A DNA stretch of 33,501 bases from NCBI GenBank assembly GCA_003989065.1, contig RXIW01000043.1, positions 1 to 33,501 on the forward strand, in the 5' to 3' direction. This DNA comes from Candidatus Competibacteraceae bacterium. GTDB lineage: Bacteria; Pseudomonadota; Gammaproteobacteria; Competibacterales; Competibacteraceae. Of the stretch, positions 23,770 through 30,942 are shown piece after piece. Positions within the stretch are counted from its first letter, which is position 1, and each line of letters starts with the position of its first letter. The translations under genes and the position numbers were made by a program. The notes under the pieces are model-generated. The model worked only from the letters and a program-made list of their open reading frames with translations. It was not told where the DNA came from and ran no database searches.

Positions 23770-24171
23770 CCGTATTTGCCGTTGATCGAATCAGTCGTGC
23801 GCATGCGTCGATGGTTGCAGGGCATCGTGTTCGGCGCGGGGGTTGACGCTGATCGGGGGATCGAGCCGGACGATGGGCAGCGTCGTGATCTATAGGATAG
23901 CTGAGTTGTCGCTTAGGTGTAGCCTTGCCAGGGTGAAAGCTCCATCCAATGATGAATGATCACTTTTAATGGATTGCTTATATGGCAATAATAATGCCTA
24001 AAACATGGACATTGCGATCATCGAGCCATGAACGGGATGGGCTTGGTCATGCCGCCGTATGACGAGTCTCCACGGTCCTTAAGGTCATCTTAAGAATTGC
24101 CTGGAACAATGGCCTGCAACGAGAGACCGGAACGGGTCCGGTCTCCATGAGACATTGATGTTGCAAGAGAG
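23770..24171. other. 402-bp divergent intergenic region upstream of the kinase operon and the HtrA gene
   Basis: No gene could be supported here. The stretch around 23930-24010 is much richer in A and T than its surroundings and likely carries the divergent promoters. The right part holds the CTTAAG direct repeat at 24078-24094. No RNA gene or clear terminator was seen. Confidence 0.6.
24078..24094 (+). promoter_or_regulatory. PmrA/QseB-type direct repeat CTTAAG-N5-CTTAAG
   Basis: Two identical CTTAAG hexamers are spaced 11 nt start to start, the geometry bound by OmpR-family regulators such as PmrA and QseB. It lies 77 nt before the protease start. A QseC/PmrB-like kinase is encoded downstream at 26344, though no partner regulator gene is present in the window. 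Confidence 0.5.
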
Positions 24172-25656
24172 ATGACGACCATGCAGGTTCCCAGCAAGCT
24201 CAAGACACTCACGATGGCTGTAGCGATGGTCGCCGGTAGCACGCTACTGGCGACGGGCGTCATGTCGCCGGCGCTGGCGGTCGATGCGACGCCCCAGGTC
24301 CGAGTCGACATGACCGTGCCCGACTTCAGCGCCCTGGTCCAGCAAAACGCCGCGGCGGTGGTGAACGTGACCGTGACCGGCAAAGGTCAGCCGGCGATGG
24401 CCATGGGCAACGTTCCGGATCAGGATGACGACAATAACCCGTTCGGCGAACTGTTCAAGCGCGCGCCGATACCGCCGGGCGGTCGGAACATGCCCAGCCA
24501 CGGTCTGGGTTCCGGCTTCATCGTTTCCTCCGATGGCTACGTCATCACCAATCATCATGTGGTCGAAGACGCCGACAAGATCACCGTCAAACTGAACGAC
24601 AAGCGCGAATTCCAGGCCAAGGTGATCGGCAGCGATCCGCAATCCGATATCGCTCTGTTGAAGATCGACGCCAGCGGCTTGCCGACCGTGACCATCGGCG
24701 ACGCCGAAAACCTCAAAGTCGGCCAGTGGGTGTTCGCCATCGGCGCACCGTTCGGACTGGAGCGCACCGCCACCAAGGGCATCGTCAGCGCGTTGGGTCG
24801 GTCGCTGCCGAATGACACCTACGTGCCATTCATCCAGACCGACGTGCCGATCAACCCCGGCAATTCCGGCGGACCGCTGTTCGATCTAACCGGCAAGGTG
24901 GTCGGGATCAATTCCCAGATCTTCAGCCGCAGCGGCGGTTACATGGGCTTGTCGTTCGCCATTCCGGCCAATGTGGCGATGGATGTGGTGGCCCAGCTCA
25001 AGGCCGATGGTCATGTGACCCGTGGCTGGTTGGGGGTGAGTCTGCAGGAAGTGACCCAGGATCTGGCCCGTTCCTTCAATCTGGAGCAGCCGCGCGGCGC
25101 GCTGGTGGCCGATGTGAGCACCGACAGTCCGGCGGCCAAGGCCGGCCTGAAAACGGGCGACATCATCGTGGCCTATGCCGGCAAGCCGGTGAACGACAGC
25201 GCCGATCTGCCGCCGTTGGTAGGCGTGACCAAACCGGGTAGCAATCGCACCCTGACCGTGATCCGCGATGGCCGCCAGCAGGACATTGCCGTCACCCTGG
25301 GTCAGCTGCCGAGCAAGGATCAGAACGAGCTGGCCGCGAACGGCGCTCCCGCCGACGATGGTCCGCGCTTGAATGTGATGGTGGCCGATCTGCCACCGGA
25401 TCAGCTGGGCAAGGCGGGGGTCGACGGCGGCGTGCTAGTGCGGCAGGTAGGTCCGGGCGTTGCGTCCGAAGCGGGCGTGCGGCCGGGCGATGTTCTGGTC
25501 AGCCTGAACAATCAAAAGATCAAGGATGCGGCGCACCTGCGGCAGCTGGTGCGGGAGTTGCCGCGCGGCAAGCGGGTGCCCTTGCTGGTGAAGCGCGACA
25601 AGGGCGCGATGTATCTGGCGGTGGAAATTCCCGACAACGGCAAACAGCCGGGCTAA
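24172..25656 (+). CDS. Periplasmic HtrA-family serine protease/chaperone (DegP/DegQ/MucD type)
   Basis: 494 residues. A signal peptide with core TLTMAVAMVAGSTLLATGVM ends near ALAV. The trypsin-like domain carries the full triad: TNHHVV (H129), QSDIALLK (D159) and NPGNSGGPLF (S232). Two PDZ domains follow (about 280-375 and 400-490), each with the GLKTGDII / GVRPGDVL-type core. The protein degrades or refolds misfolded envelope proteins. Two PDZ domains and a short LA loop place it in the DegP/DegQ/MucD group, but the exact member cannot be decided. An ATG at 24181 is an alternative start with a slightly better-spaced purine-rich site. A strong terminator follows at 25677, and a possible OmpR-type operator lies upstream at 24078-24094. 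Confidence 0.95.
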   Translation: MTTMQVPSKLKTLTMAVAMVAGSTLLATGVMSPALAVDATPQVRVDMTVPDFSALVQQNAAAVVNVTVTGKGQPAMAMGNVPDQDDDNNPFGELFKRAPIPPGGRNMPSHGLGSGFIVSSDGYVITNHHVVEDADKITVKLNDKREFQAKVIGSDPQSDIALLKIDASGLPTVTIGDAENLKVGQWVFAIGAPFGLERTATKGIVSALGRSLPNDTYVPFIQTDVPINPGNSGGPLFDLTGKVVGINSQIFSRSGGYMGLSFAIPANVAMDVVAQLKADGHVTRGWLGVSLQEVTQDLARSFNLEQPRGALVADVSTDSPAAKAGLKTGDIIVAYAGKPVNDSADLPPLVGVTKPGSNRTLTVIRDGRQQDIAVTLGQLPSKDQNELAANGAPADDGPRLNVMVADLPPDQLGKAGVDGGVLVRQVGPGVASEAGVRPGDVLVSLNNQKIKDAAHLRQLVRELPRGKRVPLLVKRDKGAMYLAVEIPDNGKQPG

Positions 25657-25676
25657 ATACGCGTCTGCAGTCCGAA

Positions 25677-25710
25677 GGGGGATCGTCCGAAGGGGCGATC
25701 CCCCTTTTTC
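25677..25710 (+). terminator. Rho-independent terminator of the HtrA gene
   Basis: A 9-bp perfect stem, GGGGGATCG (25677-25685) with CGATCCCCC (25696-25704), a 10-nt loop and a T5 tract at 25705-25709. It begins 21 nt after the protease stop codon. Confidence 0.93.
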
Positions 25711-25756
25711 GTGGGCCTGGTCCAAGTGGATCGATCGTTCGTCCAGGACGAAAATA

Positions 25757-25800
25757 TTGACATGCAGCGAGATATATACTATGTATTAATACCGTATATA
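25757..25800 (+). promoter_or_regulatory. Promoter with overlapping palindromic operator for the ribbon-helix-helix gene
   Basis: TTGACA (25757-25762) and TATGTA (25780-25785), 17 nt apart, make a plausible sigma-70 promoter in an AT-rich patch. The inverted pair TATATAC (25773-25779) and GTATATA (25794-25800) encloses a perfect 10-bp palindrome, GTATTAATAC (25783-25792), overlapping the -10 box. This suits autorepression by the dimeric ribbon-helix-helix protein encoded 20 nt downstream. Confidence 0.6.
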
Positions 25801-25819
25801 CAAGATCGTAACCTATTGC

Positions 25820-26008
25820 ATGGGTAAAAGAAAAAAGCAGAAGTCCGATAAGTCGGACCAAAATGAAGACGTGAAGTTGGTGGTTCGAATCGAGGCGGGG
25901 TTGCGCGATGCGTTCATCGATGCCTGCCAGGAGAGAGACACCACAGCTTCCAGGGAAGTCCGGCGGTTCATCCGCGATTTCCTGGAGCGCTTGGACAAGG
26001 ATGCCTAA
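25820..26008 (+). CDS. Small ribbon-helix-helix (CopG/Arc-like) DNA-binding protein
   Basis: 62 residues. A very basic tail (GKRKKQKSDKSDQ) precedes a strand KLVVRIEAGL and two helices (RDAFIDACQERD and SREVRRFIRDFLERL), the beta-alpha-alpha pattern of ribbon-helix-helix repressors. Such proteins bind DNA as dimers and often act as antitoxins or copy-number repressors. The palindromic promoter just upstream fits autoregulation. No toxin gene is recognisable beside it: the next gene is the 59-residue unknown at 26074. There is no strong ribosome binding site before ATG 25820. The AT-rich surroundings differ from the GC-rich neighbours, a mild sign of acquired DNA. It may be an orphan regulator. 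Confidence 0.72.
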   Translation: MGKRKKQKSDKSDQNEDVKLVVRIEAGLRDAFIDACQERDTTASREVRRFIRDFLERLDKDA

Positions 26009-26073
26009 GGTCTTGCGGAAGGCGCAACTATCGAGATTCACTGAAATTCTACTCTCGAGCGAGGAGAGCCGTC

Positions 26074-26253
26074 ATGATGTATCAATATCAGTCCCCCGCG
26101 AGTGTCGCCGCCCAGGAAAAGACCCAGGCGGCGCTGGAAGCCATGCGCGCCTATTTCGCCGCGACGGCGCGATCCCGACCCCAGCGGGAGCGGCAGCAGC
26201 TGGCCTATGAATGGTTGGCGGCGATTCGCCGCTTGCGGACCACGACACGGTGA
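26074..26253 (+). CDS. Small hypothetical protein (59 residues)
   Basis: The open frame starts ATGATG at 26074, about 6 nt after a good GAGGAG(AG) ribosome binding site (26061-26068), and ends at TGA 26251. The product is predicted to be all helical: a QEKTQAALEAMRAYFAATA helix, a charged PQRERQQ turn and a LAYEWLAAIRRL helix. No family was recognised and there is no membrane or signal segment. It lies between the ribbon-helix-helix gene and the orphan sensor kinase, 90 nt before the kinase start, so it may share its transcript. The ribosome binding site can pair with CTCTC at 26052-26056, which might affect translation. The codon usage is GC-rich at third positions like real genes here. That, with the binding site, is the main support. 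Confidence 0.6.
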   Translation: MMYQYQSPASVAAQEKTQAALEAMRAYFAATARSRPQRERQQLAYEWLAAIRRLRTTTR

Positions 26254-26343
26254 TCCTTGCGGCTGGCCGTGCTGGCGGTCGGCTGCCTTGTCTCACGGCC
26301 CACCCGGTGCGGAACCGGCTGGCGGTTCCAGGACATCATCCGC

Positions 26344-27642
26344 ATGAGTTCCATCCGCCGACGTCTGCTCGTTGGCCTGCTCGCCGGTCTGCTTCTGGTG
26401 CTGACCGCTTCCGGTTATGCGACCTACCGCCAGGCCCGCGTCGAAATCAACGATCTGTTCGACTACCAGCTACAGCAGGCGGCCTTGGCGTTGCGCAACC
26501 AGAATCTGCTGACCTTGGCCCTGGCTAGCGAGGACAGCGAAAGCGATTTGCTGATCCAGATCTGGGATCGGGCTAGAGGGTTGTTGTACGTGTCGCGTCG
26601 GCAACAGGAGCTGCCTTTCGCCACCCAGACTGGCTTCACCGATCTGCAGTGGCAGAATGAACGTTGGCGGCTGTTCGCCTTGCAAGCCGGCGAGCGGGTG
26701 GTGCAGGTGGCGCAACCGTTGCGGGTGCGGTCGCGGATGAGCGCCGATATCGCTCTGCGCAATATGGCGCCGTTTCTGCTGTTGCTGCCTGGCATGGGTT
26801 TGGTGGTGTGGTTCGGCGTCGGCGCCGGCCTGCGGCCGTTGGACCGGATCGCCGCCGATATCCAGCGTCGCCGCACTGGAGCGCTGGAGCCGGTCGCAAC
26901 CGAACGCCTGCCGGCGGAAATCACCCCGCTGGTTCGGGCCTTGAACGATCTATTGGGCCGGCTGGCGCACCTGTTCGACACCCAGCGCCAGTTCATTGCC
27001 GACGCCGCCCACGAACTGCGCACGCCGTTGACCGCCGTACGCTTGCAGGCCGAATGGGCGCAACAGGCCCCCGATGCCGAACAACGGGCCGAGGCGCTGC
27101 GCGATTTGCGCACTGGTCTGGAACGCGCCTCCCATCTAGTCGAACAATTGCTGGCCATGGCCCGTCTGGACGCCGCGCCCAGCGCCGCCCGGGTCGAACC
27201 AGTGGATTTGCTGGCTCTGGCCAAGACCGTGATCGCCGAACAGGCTGCCATCGCCGATGCGCGTGGGATTGATATCGGCCTGCTGCCGGGCGACGCCGTC
27301 ACCGTGGCCGGCGACCCGATCGAATTGCGCGCGCTGTTCGGTAATCTGGTCGACAACGCCCTGCGCTATACCCCCGCTGGAGGACAGGTGGATGTCGCTG
27401 TGCGCCAGGCGAGCGGGGCAGCGGTGCTGGAAGTGCGCGATACCGGCCCAGGCATTCCAGTGACGGAGCGGGAGCGAGTGTTCGATCGCTTCTATCGCGG
27501 CAGTGGAACCACCGCCCCCGGCAGTGGATTGGGCTTGGCTATCGTCAAACAGGTAGCCGACCGTCATCGCGCCCGCGTGTGCTTGGGTGAACCCACAGAC
27601 GGTCCGGGTTTGCGGATTCGAGTAAACTTCCCACTTTCCTAG
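26344..27642 (+). CDS. Sensor histidine kinase, QseC/PmrB-like, without adjacent response regulator
   Basis: 432 residues from ATG 26344 (AGGA 9 nt upstream); an upstream in-frame TTG at 26257 adds an unsupported segment. TM1 is at about 8-28, a short periplasmic sensor at 30-140 and TM2 at about 142-162. A HAMP follows (GLRPLDRIAADIQRR), then HisKA with ADAAHELRTPLTAVRLQAE (H223) and an ATPase with NLVDNALRYTP, DTGPGIP and GSGLGLAIVKQ. This is the classic QseC/PmrB form, in which the regulator gene normally sits directly upstream. Here that place is taken by two tiny genes, so the partner must be encoded elsewhere or has been lost. The DegP-type gene and its CTTAAG repeat upstream hint at envelope-stress sensing. 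Confidence 0.92.
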   Translation: MSSIRRRLLVGLLAGLLLVLTASGYATYRQARVEINDLFDYQLQQAALALRNQNLLTLALASEDSESDLLIQIWDRARGLLYVSRRQQELPFATQTGFTDLQWQNERWRLFALQAGERVVQVAQPLRVRSRMSADIALRNMAPFLLLLPGMGLVVWFGVGAGLRPLDRIAADIQRRRTGALEPVATERLPAEITPLVRALNDLLGRLAHLFDTQRQFIADAAHELRTPLTAVRLQAEWAQQAPDAEQRAEALRDLRTGLERASHLVEQLLAMARLDAAPSAARVEPVDLLALAKTVIAEQAAIADARGIDIGLLPGDAVTVAGDPIELRALFGNLVDNALRYTPAGGQVDVAVRQASGAAVLEVRDTGPGIPVTERERVFDRFYRGSGTTAPGSGLGLAIVKQVADRHRARVCLGEPTDGPGLRIRVNFPLS

Positions 27643-27702
27643 GCCGGCCGTCTGGCCGAGAGAGTTGCGACCCTAGTCGCGCTTTGCCCAATCGTTTGCG
27701 AA

Positions 27703-27724
27703 GCGGTTCGGAAGCCGCAATTTT
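27703..27724 (+). terminator. Weak candidate terminator after the sensor kinase
   Basis: A 6-bp stem, GCGGTT (27703-27708) with AGCCGC (27713-27718, one G-T pair), a 4-nt loop, then AATTTT. It lies 60 nt after the kinase stop and 34 nt before the hydrolase start. Stem and T-run are both short, so this is tentative. Confidence 0.4.
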
Positions 27725-27757
27725 CCTGTTTTCTCATAAAAATTGACGAGGATTTTC

Positions 27758-28711
27758 ATGGTCGATCTGTTGCGCTATGAACACGGCATCCATGCGGTGG
27801 ATGCCGGCTATCTCCGACCTGGCCTGGCGGCCATTCATCTGATCGTCGAGAATGGCCGGGTCGCCGTGGTGGATACCGCCAGCAATGCCTGTTTACCGCG
27901 GGTGCTGGATGCCTTGCGGACTTTGGAGTTGATGCCGGCCAGCGTCGATTACGTCGTGTTGACCCATGTGCACCTGGATCATGCCGGTGGAGCCGGGGCG
28001 ATGATGGCGGCGTTTCCGAATGCGCGTCTGGTGGTGCATCCGCGTGGATTGCGGCATATGGCCGATCCTACCAAGCTGTTTGCTGCGGTGCAGGCGGTGT
28101 ACGGCGTGGAGGAAGCCCATCGCATGTACGGCGAGTTGGTACCGGTGCCGATCGAACGGATTCTCAGCGCCGATGATGGTTTCCAGTTTGAGCTGGCCGG
28201 TCGAACCTTGACCTGTCTGGATACGCCCGGCCACGCCCGTCACCATCTGAGCCTGCTCGATAGCCGCAGTGGCTGCCTGTTCACCGGCGATATCTTCGGG
28301 CTGTCGTTCCGCGAGCTGGACGTGGATGGGCGGCCGTCGGTCATTCCCACCAGTACGCCGACCCAGTTTGAGCCGGAGGTCATGCATGCCTCGGTGAACC
28401 GCATCGTGGGCCACCAACCGGATGCGCTGTATCTGACCCATTTTTCTCGGGTCGAGGATGTCCCGCGGCTGGCCGGCGACCTGCATCGACTGATCGATGC
28501 CTATGTCGATCTCGCCGAGCGCGAGCGCCACAGCGGGCCGGAGCGGGAGACGCGAATTCTGGCGGGGTTGTGGGCGCTGATGGAGGCCGAGGCGGAGCGG
28601 CAAGGTTGGCGCTTGCCGGCGGAGCAGTGGCGTGAGGTGTTGCGCCTCGATATCGAACTCAATGCCCAGGGGCTGGATTATTGGGTGGGTCAGGACGCAG
28701 CGCGAGCTTGA
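27758..28711 (+). CDS. Metallo-beta-lactamase-fold hydrolase
   Basis: 317 residues from ATG 27758, chosen because GAGG lies 6-7 nt upstream; an in-frame TTG at 27743 is less likely. The metal site is intact: THVHLDHAGG (H70, H72, D74, H75), then TPGHARHH, FTGDIFG and YLTHFSR supply the later His and Asp ligands. The fold hydrolyses esters, thioesters, lactones or related bonds with two metal ions. The family is broad and the substrate cannot be deduced; glyoxalase II-like or lactonase-like activity is possible. The last 70 residues form a helical extension rich in Glu and Arg. It sits between the orphan kinase and alaA, convergent with the latter, and ends at a strong hairpin. Confidence 0.88.
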   Translation: MVDLLRYEHGIHAVDAGYLRPGLAAIHLIVENGRVAVVDTASNACLPRVLDALRTLELMPASVDYVVLTHVHLDHAGGAGAMMAAFPNARLVVHPRGLRHMADPTKLFAAVQAVYGVEEAHRMYGELVPVPIERILSADDGFQFELAGRTLTCLDTPGHARHHLSLLDSRSGCLFTGDIFGLSFRELDVDGRPSVIPTSTPTQFEPEVMHASVNRIVGHQPDALYLTHFSRVEDVPRLAGDLHRLIDAYVDLAERERHSGPERETRILAGLWALMEAEAERQGWRLPAEQWREVLRLDIELNAQGLDYWVGQDAARA

Positions 28712-28717
28712 CCCGGT

Positions 28718-28750
28718 ACCGCCTCCAGCCCATGGAGGGTTGGAGGCGGT
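28718..28750. terminator. Strong hairpin between convergent genes, possible bidirectional terminator
   Basis: ACCGCCTCCA (28718-28727) pairs with TGGAGGCGGT (28741-28750), and the inner GCCC/GGGT extends the stem to 14 bp around a 5-nt loop. It sits between the hydrolase stop (28711) and the alaA stop (28760). No T-tract follows on either strand, so termination is presumed from position, not from a classic signal. Confidence 0.55.
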
Positions 28751-28759
28751 GCGATTGCC

Positions 28760-29986
28760 TCACATGCTGTGACGGGTGCGATAGCGCTCCAGGAAGCGGG
28801 CGAAACGCCCGATCGCATCGGTGAGATCGTCCTCGTGGGGTAGGAACACGATGCGTAGATGGTCGGGGTGGGGCCAGTTGAAGCCGGTGCCCTGTACCAG
28901 CAGCACCTTTTCCTCCAGCAACAGTTCGAGTACGAACTGCTGGTCGTCGGCGATCGGGTAGTAGCGCGGATCGAGCCGGGGGAACAGATACAGGGCAGCC
29001 TGTGGTTTGACGCAACTGACTCCCGGAATCGCCGTCAGCAGTTCGAATGCCAGGTTGCGCTGTTTGCCCAGCCGTCCGGTCGGAAGCACCAGATCGTGGA
29101 TGCTCTGGTGACCGCCGAGCGCGGTCTGGATGGCGTGCTGGGCCGGCACGTTGGCGCACAGCCGCATCGAAGCCAGAATGTTGAGTCCCTCGATGTAATC
29201 CTGGGCGTGGCTTTTTTCGCCCGACACCACGACCCAGCCGGCCCGGTAGCCGCAGGCCCGATAGTTTTTCGACAGCCCGTTGAAGGTCAGGCACAGCACA
29301 TCGTCCGCCAGTGAGGCGATCGAGGTGTGCTGAGCGCCATCGTAGAGAATCTTGTCGTAGATTTCGTCGGCGTAGATGATGAGCTGATGCTGGCGGGCGA
29401 TCTCCACGATGGCCTGCAGCAGCTCGACCGGATACAGCGCGCCGGTGGGATTGTTGGGATTGATGAGGACGATGGCACGGGTATGGGGCGTGATCTTGCC
29501 GCGGATGTCATCCAGATCCGGCAGCCAGTCGGATTGTTCATCGCAGTGATAATGGCGCGGGATGCCGCCGGACAAGCTGACCGCCGCCGTCCACAGCGGG
29601 TAGTCCGGGGCCGGGATCAACACTTCGTCGCCGTTGTCCAGCAGCGCCTGCAGGACCATGACGATCAGTTCGGAGACGCCGTTGCCGATGTAGATGTCCT
29701 CGACCTGCACCCCGCGAATCTGCTTCTGCTGGGTATAGTGCATGATGGCTTTGCGCGCGGCGAACAAGCCCTTCGAGTCGCAATAACCGGAGGCATTCGG
29801 CAGGTTATAGATTACATCCTGCACCAGTTCGTCCGGAGCCAGGAAGCCAAACGGAGCTGGATTGCCGATATTGAGTTTGGTGATCCGCTGCCCTTCATCT
29901 TCCATCTGCTTGGCGTGGGCCAGGACCGGTCCGCGGATGTCGTAGCAGACATTGGCCAACTTGGCGGATTTCAAAACGGGTTGCAT
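28760..29986 (-). CDS. alaA: Glutamate-pyruvate (alanine) aminotransferase AlaA
   Basis: 408 residues, a class I PLP aminotransferase. It follows E. coli AlaA closely along its length: SAKLANVCYDIRGPV near the start, LNIGNPAPFGF (38-48), GYCDSKGL, EDIYIGNGVSELIV, PAPDYPLWTAAVSLSGG, INPNNPTGA, the PLP Lys in TFNGLSKNYR (K240), ASMRLCANVPAQHAIQTALGG and LLVQGTGFNWP. It makes alanine from pyruvate with glutamate as amino donor, in the cytosol. AAGGA lies about 10 nt upstream of the ATG. The gene stands alone, convergent with the hydrolase and 18 nt after the small gene at 30005. It is a housekeeping gene and the best taxonomic pointer to Gammaproteobacteria. Confidence 0.95.
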   Translation of the reverse strand: MQPVLKSAKLANVCYDIRGPVLAHAKQMEDEGQRITKLNIGNPAPFGFLAPDELVQDVIYNLPNASGYCDSKGLFAARKAIMHYTQQKQIRGVQVEDIYIGNGVSELIVMVLQALLDNGDEVLIPAPDYPLWTAAVSLSGGIPRHYHCDEQSDWLPDLDDIRGKITPHTRAIVLINPNNPTGALYPVELLQAIVEIARQHQLIIYADEIYDKILYDGAQHTSIASLADDVLCLTFNGLSKNYRACGYRAGWVVVSGEKSHAQDYIEGLNILASMRLCANVPAQHAIQTALGGHQSIHDLVLPTGRLGKQRNLAFELLTAIPGVSCVKPQAALYLFPRLDPRYYPIADDQQFVLELLLEEKVLLVQGTGFNWPHPDHLRIVFLPHEDDLTDAIGRFARFLERYRTRHSM

Positions 29987-30004
29987 CGAACGTTCATCCT
30001 TACA

Positions 30005-30217
30005 TTATGCGGAAGCCGTCTCGGTCGGCGGCGACGAGATATGGCCGATGATCTCGCGTTGGAGGTCATCGCCATCGAACCATTCCAGGACCACGATCTT
30101 CCGATCGGATCGCCAGCCACAGATGGCTACGGTGATATCAGTTCCACCGGCGTCGAGGATCTGGTCGGCGCGATGATCGATCGTTTCTTTTAGGTCATCC
30201 AGCGAGTCAGCTGTCAT
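30005..30217 (-). CDS. Small hypothetical protein (70 residues)
   Basis: The start at ATG 30217 is favoured by GGAAG 8 nt upstream; an in-frame TTG at 30232 is weaker. The sequence has an acidic N-terminal helix (DSLDDLKETIDHRADQIL), then an alternating strand pattern (DITVAICGWR, DRKIVVLEWFDGD) and a polar tail. This suggests a small alpha/beta fold. No family was recognised, and no signal or membrane segment is present. It lies 18 nt upstream of alaA on the same strand and may be co-transcribed with it. The third-position GC bias supports real coding. Confidence 0.6.
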   Translation of the reverse strand: MTADSLDDLKETIDHRADQILDAGGTDITVAICGWRSDRKIVVLEWFDGDDLQREIIGHISSPPTETASA

Positions 30218-30308
30218 GAGGGTCACTTCCAAGGATATGCGAGCTGTGCGTGAAGACTATCGATGATGGATCGGCGATGGGCGGGAATGTTCCCTGACGC
30301 GGCGATTC

Positions 30309-30333
30309 GGGTTGCGCTTGACGGACGCAACCC
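30309..30333. terminator. Perfect 8-bp hairpin downstream of the 89-residue gene
   Basis: GGGTTGCG (30309-30316) and CGCAACCC (30326-30333) enclose a 9-nt loop, starting 2 nt beyond the stop codon (TGA at 30336) of the - strand gene. There is no T-tract, so it may act as an attenuator or transcript stabiliser. Confidence 0.4.
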
Positions 30334-30335
30334 TA

Positions 30336-30605
30336 TCAACGCGGCGGGCGGTTCTCGCCCAGGCGCTCCATCCAGCGCCGAACGTCGTTGTCCATGCCGG
30401 TCAAGGTGAAGAGCTGGCCGGCCATGTAGTCGCCGAAAGTCCCCATGCGCGAATTCTGGTGGGCCAGGAGCGCTCCTGCGCGTGGATTCTGTCGAACGAG
30501 GTGCGCGATCGCCCGAGTCGCTTCGATGGCCGTTTGCAATGCCGTCTGCAAATCGGTCAGTTGTCGCTGCAGGTCGGCCAGAGAAGGAGGATCAGCTTCG
30601 GACAA
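30336..30605 (-). CDS. Small hypothetical protein (89 residues, TTG start)
   Basis: Starts at TTG 30605, preceded by AGGAA at a spacing of about 6 nt; no ATG is available nearby. The N-terminal half is one long amphipathic helix (LADLQRQLTDLQTALQTAIEATRAIAHLV) with leucine/isoleucine heptads, probably a coiled coil. The second half (GTFGDYMAGQLFTLTGMDNDVRRWMERLG) is mildly hydrophobic. No family was recognised. It might be a phasin-like or structural small protein, but nothing in the sequence proves that. It has its own hairpin downstream. The neighbours, alaA and an Fe-S protein, give no clear functional hint. Confidence 0.55.
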   Translation of the reverse strand: MSEADPPSLADLQRQLTDLQTALQTAIEATRAIAHLVRQNPRAGALLAHQNSRMGTFGDYMAGQLFTLTGMDNDVRRWMERLGENRPPR

Positions 30606-30942
30606 GTTCGTTCCTGATGGCTTGGGTAGGGGAGCGCGCCAATTTCACATGTCTTGATGATGGGATAGCGATATAGCTTGACGATACCCGGATCAGTTTA
30701 CTCGGATGAAGCGGGGCAAACCAGAAAGACAAATTATGATGCGAAAATATATCATCATCTAACTATCACTTCCCAGCACAATCCTCAGAATCCCCACAGC
30801 ACCCCCAAAAACCAGTTGCCGCGATGGTTCATCACTTGCATGAATCAATGCGTTCCCGATGCCACTGGACCCGAATCATGCGCCACTGCGACCGCCTTGC
30901 CATCCTACCCCATCGTCCTCACAGCGCCCCGGAGGATGCGGC
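30606..30942. other. 337-bp intergenic region with an AT-rich core
   Basis: No gene could be supported. The 30700-30780 part is clearly richer in A and T than the surroundings and probably contains the promoter of the Fe-S protein gene, though no well-spaced -35/-10 pair was found. The last bases hold the GGAGG that sets the start at 30943. There is no tRNA or repeat. Confidence 0.5.

Noticed and set aside
24098..24122. Possible sigma-54 promoter (TGGAAC ... TGCA) before the HtrA gene
   Set aside because: The distance between the GG and GC elements is one base too long and the -12 element is incomplete.
26257..26343. N-terminal extension of the QseC-like kinase from TTG 26257
   Set aside because: The added residues (Cys/Arg-rich) do not fit a kinase N-terminus, whereas ATG 26344 begins directly before TM1 with a usable ribosome binding site.
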